Below are positions 23,410 through 34,776 of a stretch of DNA of 64,000 nt, piece by piece. Under the pieces are notes generated by a model, which had not been told where the DNA came from, searched no databases, and saw only the letters and a program-made list of their open reading frames with translations. The position numbers were made by a program, and so were the translations under genes. Origin of the DNA: Amphimedon queenslandica (Eukaryota; Porifera; Demospongiae; Haplosclerida; Niphatidae); contig NW_003546275.1 of NCBI RefSeq assembly GCF_000090795.2, forward strand, positions 403,934 to 467,933, in the 5' to 3' direction. Within the stretch, counting starts at the first letter, position 1, and the number at the start of each line of letters is the position of its first letter.

Positions 23410-23869
23410 ATGGTAAGGGAATCAAAAACCTTCTAAAACTTTATTTTTCTTTTATAGTCAGAAGTAGAAGAAACTCTTAAGAGGATCCAGTCCCATAAAG
23501 GTGTTCTTGGGGTCATAGTAGTCAATCAGGAAGGTAAGAAGATAGGAATACTTGGGGCAATGATTTAATGAACCTCTTTGTTATTATCACTGTTTCCTAA
23601 GGTATACCCATTCGTACTACAATGGATAATGCCACTACAGTTCAGTATGCTGGTCTTCTTCACTCTCTGACAGCAAAGACTCGTGTTACTGTCAGGGACC
23701 TTGACCCAATGAATGAGCTCTACTTCCTGAGAATAAGGACAAAGAAACATGAAATAATGGTTGCACCAGGTACTGAATAATAAATATTATATGTGCATTA
23801 ATATTGTGTAACTTTTTAGACAAGGATTATCTTTTAATTGTTGTCCAGAACCCAAGCAGCAACTCTTAG
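23410..23869 (+). CDS. DYNLRB1: Dynein light chain roadblock-type
   Basis: Four coding exons: 23410-23412 (ATG only), 23458-23533, 23602-23769 and 23820-23869; 98 aa, against 96 aa for the usual family member. The sequence reads [19 protein letters not shown], then [32 protein letters not shown] and [19 protein letters not shown], matching DYNLRB1 along its whole length. The protein dimerises and binds dynein intermediate chain in cytoplasmic and intraflagellar dynein. The first coding exon holding just the ATG is notable. It lies divergent to the TMEM143-like gene. Confidence 0.95.
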
Positions 23870-23982
23870 ACACTTCAAAAAAACTTTTAAAACTATTTAA
23901 AAAGAGTATTTATGCTTTAAATTACATGTACATGCGATACTAACTGTCACAATTTTCAAATGTTAATAAAAAATTGAGAACA

Positions 23983-25635
23983 TTAATCAGTCTTTGTTTT
24001 TTTCTCCTTACTCTGCCTCCAGCAGTAGCAGCAACAACAGAATCTCCTGCAAAAGCATCCACAGCACAGTCTACACCCCATCAGTCCCACTATCAATATT
24101 ATAACTAAGACACACCACACGTCAATGTTGTAATATTGTATGAAGTTCCATTCGTAGCGTATGAATGATGGTAGGCCATGTTTGTATCCAATCTCAGCAT
24201 ACAACTCAACAAGGTCAGCACCTTTCTTGACTCCTCCTGCAGCTTTGAACAAAGCACTCATTTTCTTTGTATTTTTCTTGAATTGGTCTTTTTCTTTCAC
24301 CAATATAGTGCTGATTGCACGTTTCAAATTGTCTTCATTTGCATCTTTAGCGTTCAGCCAGAGACCAAGTTTTTTCACCTTCAGCCTTGAGGCGAGGAAA
24401 TATTGATCAGCTCCACCAGGTATGCATAGTACAGGGACTTCATTATAGAATGCTTCTTGAATTCCATTGATTCCACAATGGAGTATAGCCAATTTAACTA
24501 ATGAATGCCCAAGCACTGTAAACTGAGCTACCCATGGTGCTACATAGACAGTTTTATTGTCAATATTTAATCCTAAAAGAACGTGCTGATTTGACTTACG
24601 AAGAGACCACACTAGCCTGTACTCTGAAGAAAGTTTGAGCAGAGCCTCAGCCATTTCCCTGTTAATAAACACCGTTGTGCCCATACTAATATAAATGACT
24701 GGAGAATGGGCATTAGAAGTGTTTTCTAACCACGTTGAGAGTCTTGAATCAAGAAGAGAATGATCAGGAGGGAGCAATGGGCCTAGGAAATGCTGCAATG
24801 GTAATATAACCTGTGGTAGCTCAATTCCAATCACAGTAGTATACAGTGTAGGTTGATATAAGAGCACTTCTAGTGGATTTGAAGAAGGCAAGTAACATTC
24901 ATCTTCTGCAACAAAAAGAGCCTTTCCTAAAAAAGACATCATTAATGTTTCCAAGGGCAAAAATAAAGCACTTAGGAGTCGATCTACAAAACTCATATCA
25001 TCGCTTGAAGAAATCAAAAGACTTGGATAAGGCCACGGGACAATAGACCTTGCAATAAAATCTGGCACCACAGTTACTAGCATGATATCTTCAATAGACC
25101 ATTTCCTTTGAGTATAATAAAGTAAAGACATTGTTGCATGCTCTGATATTACGTAGTCATAATCGCTACCATTCAGTGCATCAATAGTCTCCCGCATTTT
25201 AACAAGGTAGTTCTCTTTCTTAAAGGAAGGACTTGTGAAAAAGAGGGACATATTGTATATCCACTTCACAGTACTGATGAAACCCTCCTCGTGTTCTGCA
25301 GACTGACTGTACATTTTAAAGGTCTCTGCTGATACCATGTTCGTTTCAATGGTCTCCAACCCCAAACTTTGAGCTCTCTTTATAAACAAATTTTCGTAAC
25401 CTTCGAGAACAGGGCCTAGGGTGGTGACTTTATGACCTCTTGAAGATAACTCTGCTCCTAGAGAGAGGAGTGGAAGAAAATGAGAAGGAAACATGGAATG
25501 AAGGAGAAGGACGGAGAGCTTCTCTTTAGATGAAATAATGTCATCTTCTTTTTGGAGTGATGACAAGCTTGTTACTCTGTAAAAGAGAATTAGGAGGACC
25601 AATGCAGCAACCCTTATCATTTTGATCAGAATCAT
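23983..25635 (-). CDS. UDP-glycosyltransferase (UGT family, type I membrane protein)
   Basis: Single-exon frame. The open frame extends upstream to 25884, but a hydrophobic signal peptide follows ATGs at 25635 (550 aa) and 25620 (545 aa), so the start is placed here. FPSHFLPLLSLGAELSSRGH carries the catalytic-His region. The donor-binding signature WVAQFTVLGHS...LHCGINGIQEAFYNEVPVLCIPGGADQ is clear. A C-terminal membrane helix is followed by a strikingly Cys-rich cytosolic tail (GCRLCCGCFCRRFCCCC). UGTs move a sugar from UDP-sugar to lipophilic acceptors in the ER lumen. The usual catalytic Asp region reads DYVISEHA, with Glu where Asp is expected, in my alignment by eye. The tail does not end in a KKXX retrieval signal (it ends KTKTD). 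Confidence 0.88.
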   Translation of the reverse strand: MILIKMIRVAALVLLILFYRVTSLSSLQKEDDIISSKEKLSVLLLHSMFPSHFLPLLSLGAELSSRGHKVTTLGPVLEGYENLFIKRAQSLGLETIETNMVSAETFKMYSQSAEHEEGFISTVKWIYNMSLFFTSPSFKKENYLVKMRETIDALNGSDYDYVISEHATMSLLYYTQRKWSIEDIMLVTVVPDFIARSIVPWPYPSLLISSSDDMSFVDRLLSALFLPLETLMMSFLGKALFVAEDECYLPSSNPLEVLLYQPTLYTTVIGIELPQVILPLQHFLGPLLPPDHSLLDSRLSTWLENTSNAHSPVIYISMGTTVFINREMAEALLKLSSEYRLVWSLRKSNQHVLLGLNIDNKTVYVAPWVAQFTVLGHSLVKLAILHCGINGIQEAFYNEVPVLCIPGGADQYFLASRLKVKKLGLWLNAKDANEDNLKRAISTILVKEKDQFKKNTKKMSALFKAAGGVKKGADLVELYAEIGYKHGLPSFIRYEWNFIQYYNIDVWCVLVIILIVGLMGCRLCCGCFCRRFCCCCYCWRQSKEKKTKTD

Positions 25636-25865
25636 ATGCTTTATAACCACGCCTGCAGCACTTTGTAATAACTTGTATCTGTATAAATTATAATTATCAT
25701 AGAAAGAGAAAGGAGTAGAGAGTAAAAACTGTTCTAAGAAGGCAGAAGGGAATATTTTAAAACAAACTCTTGAGGACTGAACTTTGGTGTGAATGTAGTC
25801 AATGTATGCGTGCATGAAGCATGATAATAATATCCTATTTAATCCTATAATCCAGATGATGAATC

Positions 25866-28800
25866 CTAAGAAGGTGAATAACATGTCTTAATGCACTTAA
25901 AACTAGCTGAATCTGTAACTATAAACTTTTCCCTGTGATGAGTCTCACAAAATGCCCTGGGGCAATAGAAACAGTGATATTCTGCCTTTGTGTCACCACA
26001 GACAAAACACGAGTGCCTCCTACAATGAAAATCTCCATCGGGTAGCTCCTTCAATCCAATGCACGAGAGATGATATACTTTATAGCAATCTGGATAATCG
26101 CATATAACGAGATCGCCTCCCTCATTGCATATGAAGCATTCATCATCGTAAGGATCCTCTTTGCGCTGTTTTGCTGTCTTCATGATACTCGGAGCCTTCC
26201 TCTTTCGATTGATGTCGAAAAAAGGGACAAAGTTCTCTTTCGTCGATAAGCTCTTTGCCTTTCCTCCTCCTCCTCCTTCTCTCCCTTTAACTGGCAGAGC
26301 TTTTAAGCTCCCAACTGGTCCCTCTCCAGGGCCTTTCTTCTCCTTATTGACTAGCTTTTCTTTTAATTTTGTTCCACTCTTCCTTGAGCTACAAGTAGAG
26401 CTAGGAGGAGGCATGACTATGTATTCTACATTGCCCTCTCTTATCAAATCTCCTGGTTTGCTAGCCTCTCGTCTGGCTGCACTCCTAGCACTCCTCCCTT
26501 CTCCTTCAATCTTTCTCTGTTTGACCCTTGCTTGGTCTTTATTGAATGATCTTGCCCTCTTACCAGTTCCTTTTCTTGAGGAACTTGGCGGTTGTGGTTT
26601 CTCTTGTTTTAATTTCTCCTGTTTGGGTTTCTCGCCTAAAAACCCACTGCAGTTTTGAGCACCACAGAGACACGCTTTCTTTTCATTCCCGAGACAATCA
26701 AACTGATAGTCAAAGGTGAGCTCAGTGTCTTCTTTGATGTCTTTAATGGCAAATATACCAATCCTTGTCTCCCCATTCACGGTCCATTTCTGAGTCTCGC
26801 AGTTTGGGTCACAGCTGTGATTGATGAAGCGAGCGTGATTCGACTTCACACGAGCATCAATGATCAGGTTACGCTCAAGCGTCAGAAAATAAAAACTCGA
26901 GACGGACGCCTCCTGAGTCTTCTTGAGTCTCTCCTGTACGGCGGCCATGTCGACAATCTCCCCCACGTACTCGATGACGAAATCCCCCGGGGAGAGAGAG
27001 CGCATGGTTTTCAGACCCCATCCTCGGTTCCCAGTGTAAAAAGTTTGAGTGGGCACTGACTCGTTACGTAGCATTCTTTGGTTTTGACACTTGTCGCCAG
27101 CGGGACAGTTCTCGGTACTACATTCGGTGAATATTGCTCTGTTGATGCAGTTAGAGGATGGGCCACAAGGAGACGACTCTGTACACTTGCAAGGCTCTGT
27201 CTCAGTCTCTAATGGAGGACGGGACGTGAGGTACTTGTTACGCTACAAAATAAAGAAAAATATGTGAAGGTTCAATAATTAAAGACTCTACCTTAATGTG
27301 TACAAAAGACTTGCTTTCTTTCTTAGCTGGTCTTGATTCCTGCTCTCTCAGAGCTGTCAATGCTTCTTGAAAAGCTGCAGCAGACAAAACATAAAACGAG
27401 GAAAGGAGAGGATAATTTTACCATTAATGTAGCTAAGAGGCTGTTGCTTGTGACTCTTGTTTTCCTTTACAATAGCGCACTCCTCAGTAAAGGCTAGGAC
27501 TCGCCCGTGATGTGTCCAGAAGTATTGATTAGACGAAAAGAAGCGGACAAGAAACATGCACTGGGTTGGCTTTGAGTTCCTGAAACTATCTGAAATGTCA
27601 CAAGGAAGAACTACTTCAGCAGGCCACCATCTAAAAAAGAAAAGGAAGAGTTCATTGTAATTTATAATTGTATGTAAAAAAAAGAGGCTTAAACTGGAAT
27701 AAATTTGTACAGGGTCTTGGGCCAAATTTCATCAAAAATACACACATAGATATAAAAGAATTCTTGATTTTTAATTGCACTTAAAAAATACTTCAATAAA
27801 AAAACATGCAGATAAATATAAATAATTATAGCTCACCTGTAGGCTCCACATTTGACCATTACAATAGAGCCATAGGTGGGAAGGTCATACGAGACACAGT
27901 TAGGACAGAGCCATCTCTCCTGACCGGCCCGAGACTGATCCTCATCAGGCAAACACTTAACGTGATAAGCAGCGGAACAGGAATCACAGCAAATGAGAGA
28001 ACCAGGCTCGCCGCAATCGAGACAAGTGTTCATGTTAAAGTGACGGAGACTTTGAGGCATAGAGGAAGAGATGGACAAATGACGATAACAAATCATCGTC
28101 TTATCACTGAGGACCTCACAGCCGGCAATGAGACACGAGTACTTGTGAAGGGAGAGAGGACACTTTAAGCACTGCATTAACTTCTGATTACCAGTGACAG
28201 GAGGACCATCGGAACATACGCACTTAGCACAACTGTGCAACCCACAGGAGAGAATGACGTTAGGATTGGAAGAATCAAATTTGAAGTTCCCACAAGAACG
28301 AATGCAGGAAAGGTGATAGAGCTGAGAGCATGAGTGATGGGAGCAGGGAACTAGAGAGGAGACTGGATCAACTGACGGCTTCTTGCATGCATAGCATACA
28401 CTAGGAGACAACGTACACTCGTCACAAACGAATGGGAAGGAAGGAGGAGAGATGAGACCGAGACAATCGACATGGAATGAATTGAGACAATGTCCTTTAC
28501 AAGTAATGATACACTGAGTGGGGTTGGAGGGATTATCACATATAGAACATATATTTGTAGAGGGAGGGGGCAAAGGGAGAGAAGAGAAGGAGGAGGGAGG
28601 GGGTAATGAAGGAGAACCTGTATCCTCTGTAGAGGAGGAGGCTAGGGCAAGATCAGGCTTCGTTTGTTTTTTAAGATGAGATGAAGCAGGTATTGAGATA
28701 TCAAGAGAGTCACTATCAGTGTCAGTGCTAGGAGGAGTTAGGAGGTCATCAGTACAAGAGGTGAATGTATTAGCTCCTGATGGAAGAGGAGGAGGGCCAG

Positions 28801-29746
28801 GAGGGAATAACGATGTGTCCTGCATTCTACCATGCCTTTTACGACCCTCGCCACCATTATCAGTGCCACCAGCATTAGTAACACACTCTCTATTTGTTGA
28901 TGAATGAGTTTCTTCTTCACCACCATTAGCAACAGTGGGAGTGGTTCCGATGAGTAGCGGTTCAGGAGTGACAGTACCAACCTCAGAAAGTGGAGAACAA
29001 GTTGCTAAAGCGTTGATCTTCCTTTGGGTCAGTGTTATCTTGTCTCTTAGTGAGTAAGGTGATGCCGTTGACCGTGGAGACACGTTTAAGACTTTATTAG
29101 AAGAAGAGACTTCTGAAGGAGGTGGGGAAGTGGACGAAGGTTGAGAATCTTTTGTCTCTGTAATGATAAGTTGTGGTTCATCTTCTTCTGTCGCTTCTAG
29201 AGTTACAATAGGCTTTGTGGTCACATCATCTGATTGAGGTTTTTTGTCCACTTTTGGTTTATCATTCTTCTTCTTCTTCGATCCAGATGAGCATCCACCA
29301 TAATCAAAGATGAATGTCAGTTTCCTCTCCTTGATAGACAGAGCGTTTGCTCTCTTCAGCTCATCAATCCCAACCTCAAAATCCTTCCACAGTGTCTTCT
29401 TCTGTGGCTTTGATTTCCCATTTTCATGAACTGATCTGACGGGCTGGATACTCTTAACGGGGACCCACCCGCGCTGGGCGACTATACCGAAATATTGAAT
29501 GTGATAATGAGTTATGTTCTTCGAGGGAGAGACTCGGAAGTAGATGGCTTTGCTTGGATCGTAGGATATCATAGCTGGCCACAGAACAGAGGACCATGGG
29601 GACCAGACCAGGTCACCGATCTTGTATTGAGGTATTAGGCCGGTCTTTGTATTAACTGAACCGGTGACTCCATTAGAGCTCATTCTTAAGAGGGGAAAGG
29701 AGAGAGGGAGAGAAAGGGGATTAGTACTGTACTCACTGGTAGCCAT
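25866..29746 (-). CDS. NSD: NSD-type histone H3K36 methyltransferase (PWWP-PHD-PWWP-AWS-SET-PHD)
   Basis: Four exons: 29746-27837, 27630-27422, 27374-27292 and 27242-25866, in phase, 1192 aa. Domain order: PWWP (YKIGDLVWSPWS...WPAM), several PHD fingers (CSICDNPSN..., CLDCGEPGSLICCDSC), second PWWP (YRWWPAEVVLP, split by an intron), AWS Cys cluster (CKCTESSPCG), SET with RGWGLKTMRSL, RFINHSCDPNC and ELTFDYQFD, post-SET CLCGAQNCSGFLG, then a C-terminal PHD/C5HCH (CFICNEGGDLVICDYPDC). This is the NSD1/2/3 layout. The enzyme methylates H3K36 in chromatin using S-adenosylmethionine. The start is ambiguous: a 52-bp candidate intron (29736-29685) would move initiation to ATG 29683 (1171 aa). Confidence 0.95.
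27690..27800 (+). repeat. Degenerate solo copy of the 186-bp repeat (NSD intron 1)
   Basis: Contains tacagggtcttgggccaaat followed by a tcatcaaaaata block like the post-palindrome part of the family; the rest has decayed. Confidence 0.5.
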
Positions 29747-30230
29747 TTTTAATCAATGGGTGTGGCTTGATGAAATATTATTATACATTGCATTCTACAT
29801 TCCTTTCTAAATTGTATCTTTATATATAAGACAAACCCAGTCAAGTTACTGTATTTTCATAATATATATAATATAATAGTACAATTATTATTTTTGTATA
29901 TATATGAATGAATAGATCAATATCTAAGAAATAAATAATCATATATACCTGTTTAAAACATAAAACTGTTCCTAAATGAACCGAAAACTACTTCTAATCT
30001 GGCTTTCTCAAATACTGATTTACCAAAGTGACTGAACAGAGCAGGTCCCTGCTATGATGTGCTATCTATGGTCAGCTCCTTTCCCGCCTCTTTCCACAAA
30101 TGGCAGCTGCATTTCCACGCCTTAACGGGGCCTTTTGACCAATCAAATGTGTGTGCCCACGTGATAAAACGTGTCATAAAAATTAATAATAATCAATGGC
30201 GTCCCATTCGAGGGGATAGTTTTAAAGTTT
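29747..30230. promoter_or_regulatory. Upstream region of NSD gene and downstream of COG4
   Basis: 484 bp between the NSD start and the COG4 stop, both on the minus strand. Contains gaccaatcaaa (CCAAT-type) near 30138 and CACGTG at 30158-30163, which could serve the NSD promoter. The rest is AT-rich; no gene seen. Confidence 0.4.
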
Positions 30231-30747
30231 CTATATCTTCTGGTCTAAAATCCTTCCTGTAGGAAAGACTGAAAGTTTATTATTATAAGATACATTGGCA
30301 GACCTCAAATGAAGAACTCCTTTTATGTCTTTAGCTGTGAGATACCATCTTGTTGGTCCTGAATTTAAGCTCCAATAATCTTCAACCTCCCCAACCTTAG
30401 AAAACAATAAGTATAGGTCATACACCGAGGTAGAGGTTTCTATGGGATTTATTGACCTAGCCATGCAGTCGCAGGTGTATAGCCAACTTCTACCATGACA
30501 ATTGAAAACAACTACCAGCTGCTGATAATAAGGCCACAGTTGACATAAATACAACATATACATGTGGCTAGGCAAGCAAAAAAGTCAATCAAAAAATTCA
30601 ATCAAAAAAGTCAATTAAAAAAGTCAATCAAGCTTTACAAATGGACTAATAATATAAAGCATAAAGGAACCATTTAATAATTGACCTAGAATACTGCAAT
30701 CTCATTGGTCAATTGCAAGGTGGCACAGTAGAATGATAATAAAATAA

Positions 30748-30788
<41 letters not shown>

Positions 30789-31274
30789 AATAATAATAAA
30801 ATTTTAAAAATGATAATAACCTTACCCTATCCAAACTGAGTATAATTGCCATCTGAGTAACTCGTGTAAATTTATCTCTCAGCGGTTGCTCCGTCTTCTC
30901 CGAAAGAAACGACACGATTTGACGAAGATCTCTATCCAATTTGACTCCGCCTAACTAGCTGACGGGAATTAATAGGCGTCGGGCTTGTTGCCAAGGCTAC
31001 CTGATTAAAGTTTGATTTGAATACTTGTTTCTCAAGTGCGTCTGCTACTTCACTGGTAAATTGCAATATGGTCTCGTTGTACAATGATGCCAGCAAATGA
31101 GACTGTATGTGTAGGAGTAAAGGACATAAAGTTTGTCAAATTTTTCATTTGCTATACTTTTGTTTTGTCGATAATCCGAGAAAGAGAAATGGCAAGTTTC
31201 TGAACAAAAGTCTCATCAGACATAACCTCTTCCTATAATCATAGATATTAGAGAATAAAGACATTTAATATCTA

Positions 31275-31307
<33 letters not shown>

Positions 31308-34300
31308 AATATAAGAGTTTCTAATATCTATGCTATAATGATGAATCACATTAGAGTCATGTGATCCTCACCTCGATGACGTGTGAGACAGTTGAGAACT
31401 GATCAATAGCTGGTATCACATCAGGCAACATTGCTGACTCGATAAAGTGTCCTATTGCATTCTTGAGGAAACGATAATTGTTAATTACACTGTTTTTGTA
31501 ATTCAATAATAATTATTATTGCTACCATTCTGAGCTCTTGAAATGGACCAGTGGTTGAACACAGTTCAGCTAAACATGTCTAAGAGAGAGAGAGAGAGAG
31601 AGGGAGAGAAAAGAACCTTGGTTATGAAAAATTATAATATTATTATTATTGCACCTCTAGTTTGGCTCTGCTAATTTCGTCCACTTTTAAAAGAGAAATT
31701 TCACTCTAAAAAATCAATAAGTAAAAATATACAGTATAATACTAATTTTACTATATGCACTAACTTGCAGTTGCTGAATCAATCTCTTGATATTCTGACA
31801 ACTAACTTCAATATTAGAGCAAGAGACCTACACCATAAGAGATACACAACAAAAATCAACCATAAAAGGAGATTTTTATTTTGGAGCACATTTTAGAAAA
31901 AGCATGGGCAGGTATTTTTCAGAAATAAATTGGCCATAATTTAAAATATTTCAGTCGAAAGTAAGGTATTTTCAAAAAATGGTTGATTTTTAAAAAGCCA
32001 TAACTTCATCAGTGAGAAATTAATGCAAAAGTTATAATAATTATCTGATGCAGCACATTTGCTATCCAATTATTGTGAGCTTATCTTAGACCCTCCAGTA
32101 ACAGGAGAGCCAACAGGTGTGCTTAACTGCAGGTGGACAATATGAACATCTGTAAACACATACCAGCTCTCCCCTCCTCTCCCTCTCTCCCTCCCTAACT
32201 GGGTTAATGACAAGGAGACTTGTGTGTTTCATTCATTAAAGCATTCCTTAAATTATAATTATTACTACCAAACTAGATAAGATGATTCTATGTACATGTG
32301 CATTATAGTAATAATAGTATAGTGAACAAATGATCTAAATGTACATGTAACTCACTCCTAATGTCCTCCATAGATCATCACTTGCTGTTTGTGAGGACTT
32401 GTTTGCTGATGATTGAAACATGTCTGTAATGCCACCACTGGATACAAAATGAAGCAGAGAAAGAGAGAGAGGAGAGATGGAGAAAAAGTGTGAGATAATT
32501 ATGTTAAGTTTTTTCTGTGTGCATACGTACATTTGTGTGGTTGGTTGATCGATCAATGGTTGTTCAAGTTCTTCCTTGAACTCTTTAAGGAGCAAAGTAC
32601 TAGAAATCAATAATAAATAATACAATAAAATATATTCTTTATGATGCTCAAGGCCGTGTTAGTATAGTGTTAGCAAAGGCTCATACAGTCAACAGTTTCG
32701 TGATAGGAATGATGTGAAGAATGCATTAGTATAGTGTTAGGGACTGACCTTGTATTGTTGATCATAGCACAAGAACAATCAATATTAGATGACGAAAATG
32801 CTCTCCTTAAAATTAAAATAAACACACTTATTATTGATTGGTAACTAAATGCACTTTAAACTCTTTTGAAAGACAAAGAAAGCATCATCTGGTAGATTAG
32901 AAATAAGTTGACCTTCTTCAATCTGATCCACACTAACAGCCTGGAGAAGAGGGCAAAAGTGCACATTACAGGCAAAGAAAATATTAGAACCATTTCCTTT
33001 CCATTTACTTTCTGCAATGTCTCCCTCATGAAGTAATTCTCCATCAATATGTACCAACCAATAACTTCCTGTATATATAAATGATAATCCCAGGGGCCCA
33101 ATTTTGATAAATCCGGCTTACCTGGACTTTCAAACTGGTTCCACTTGTCTTTAAAATCTCCAACACATCAGACTCTGTGATAACAATAACTAATAATTGG
33201 AGGGCGCGAATTAACATACAGGGCTTTACCTGATAACTGAAAATTCTATATAGTCAACACATGAGGATAGAAAAAAGGAAAGGAAAGAATTGATATATAG
33301 ACAAGTATAGAGAATATTGATTACTTGTGTTTTCTTTAGTACAAACTTATAATATAATTCACTTCTTGAGCTACACAAACTTAGCTCCGTCAATAAAGTA
33401 TCTAGTTCCCTTGGGTCTGGCCTAAAGGATTAAAGTATATTATACAGTAAATAGTTACATTAAAATAGATATACATTGTACATGTACAATTGTACAATTG
33501 TACAATAATAAATCATATACCAAGATATAATTATTATATGCTGGATCATATCCAGTCTTACCGAATAGCACCAGCTGTGTGTCTAGCATTTAAAGCTATT
33601 CCAATCGTCTGTGTCTGAAAGAAAGAGAGAGAGAGAGGAGAGTAAAGAATGAAAGAAAATAATGTATATCATACCTTGTGTTCCAGCATCCTATCCTCAG
33701 CCATGTGCTGGAGTATAATCTCAACTTGTTTGTCACATTCTGCCTGAAAGAGGAGGAGGAGGATCAATAAAGACCATTAGTACACAATAACACTTGTACT
33801 TAAAATACCTGAATCTTTCTGATAAAAGGCACTATCCATTGAACTCCTACACAAGCACATGTACATGCCAATAAAAATCAAATATAATTAATTACACAAA
33901 CATGTGTACCATTAAAAACAAAGCTACAAATCATGCAGTATTCAAAAAACATAATTTTTACACCACAGGAGGAGTATATTGTTACAGTGTATATTAACAA
34001 ACATGCAGTGATCATACAGGAATTATGTTAAGCATTGTAACAATACACTTGAATCAGTTCTTTGATTTGTATGTGGTCTACAGTGTGATCTGTAATGAAT
34101 ATGCATGTTTGTCAAGGCAATGAAGTGAGAAAGAAAACAAGTCAACAAATTTGTCCTTATAAGAGAAAAAAGAGAGTGCAAATACCAGCTAGTATTTCAT
34201 CTCCTCTCAGAGTTTAATCAACCCTCACTAATATGCACACATGTGTATGTACATGTACAAGCTGTACGTGACATGAAAGAGGCTAAGAATGCAACTCACA

Positions 34301-34745
34301 TATGTCATCATCAATAAACATGTGTTGATAGCAAGAGAAGAATGTTGAAATTGAGTCCAATGTCTCATTAATATATAACAGATTTAGAACATCTAAGAAT
34401 TAATGTAATCAAGTGTCTACCCTTATCCTATCTTGAAAATATCCAAACAACTTAGTAGTAAAACTTCAGACACATTTATACATATAAACTAATCGAGATA
34501 CATATAGACACATCCTATGACAGAGTGTTCTAGAACATTCTACAGACATGGGTAAAGGGCGTGTGGGAGAGGAAAACGGGTCAGTAGTCAGTAGAGAGGA
34601 CATTGGCAGTACGGAAATGTTAAAATAACTGACGCATCAATAGTACTATCACCTTACCACATCATTTGATTATTAACGAGAAGATATGCAAATAATGAGT
34701 TTGATGTCAAACTTCAATTAACGACTACACACTGTTAACTAGTGC

Positions 34746-34776
<31 letters not shown>

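Noticed and set aside
26161-27059. Two long plus-strand frames opposite the NSD SET exon
   Set aside because: Shadows of the coding strand; no recognisable domains.
27806-28907. Plus-strand frames opposite the NSD PHD region
   Set aside because: Antisense shadows created by the Cys/Ser-rich coding sequence.
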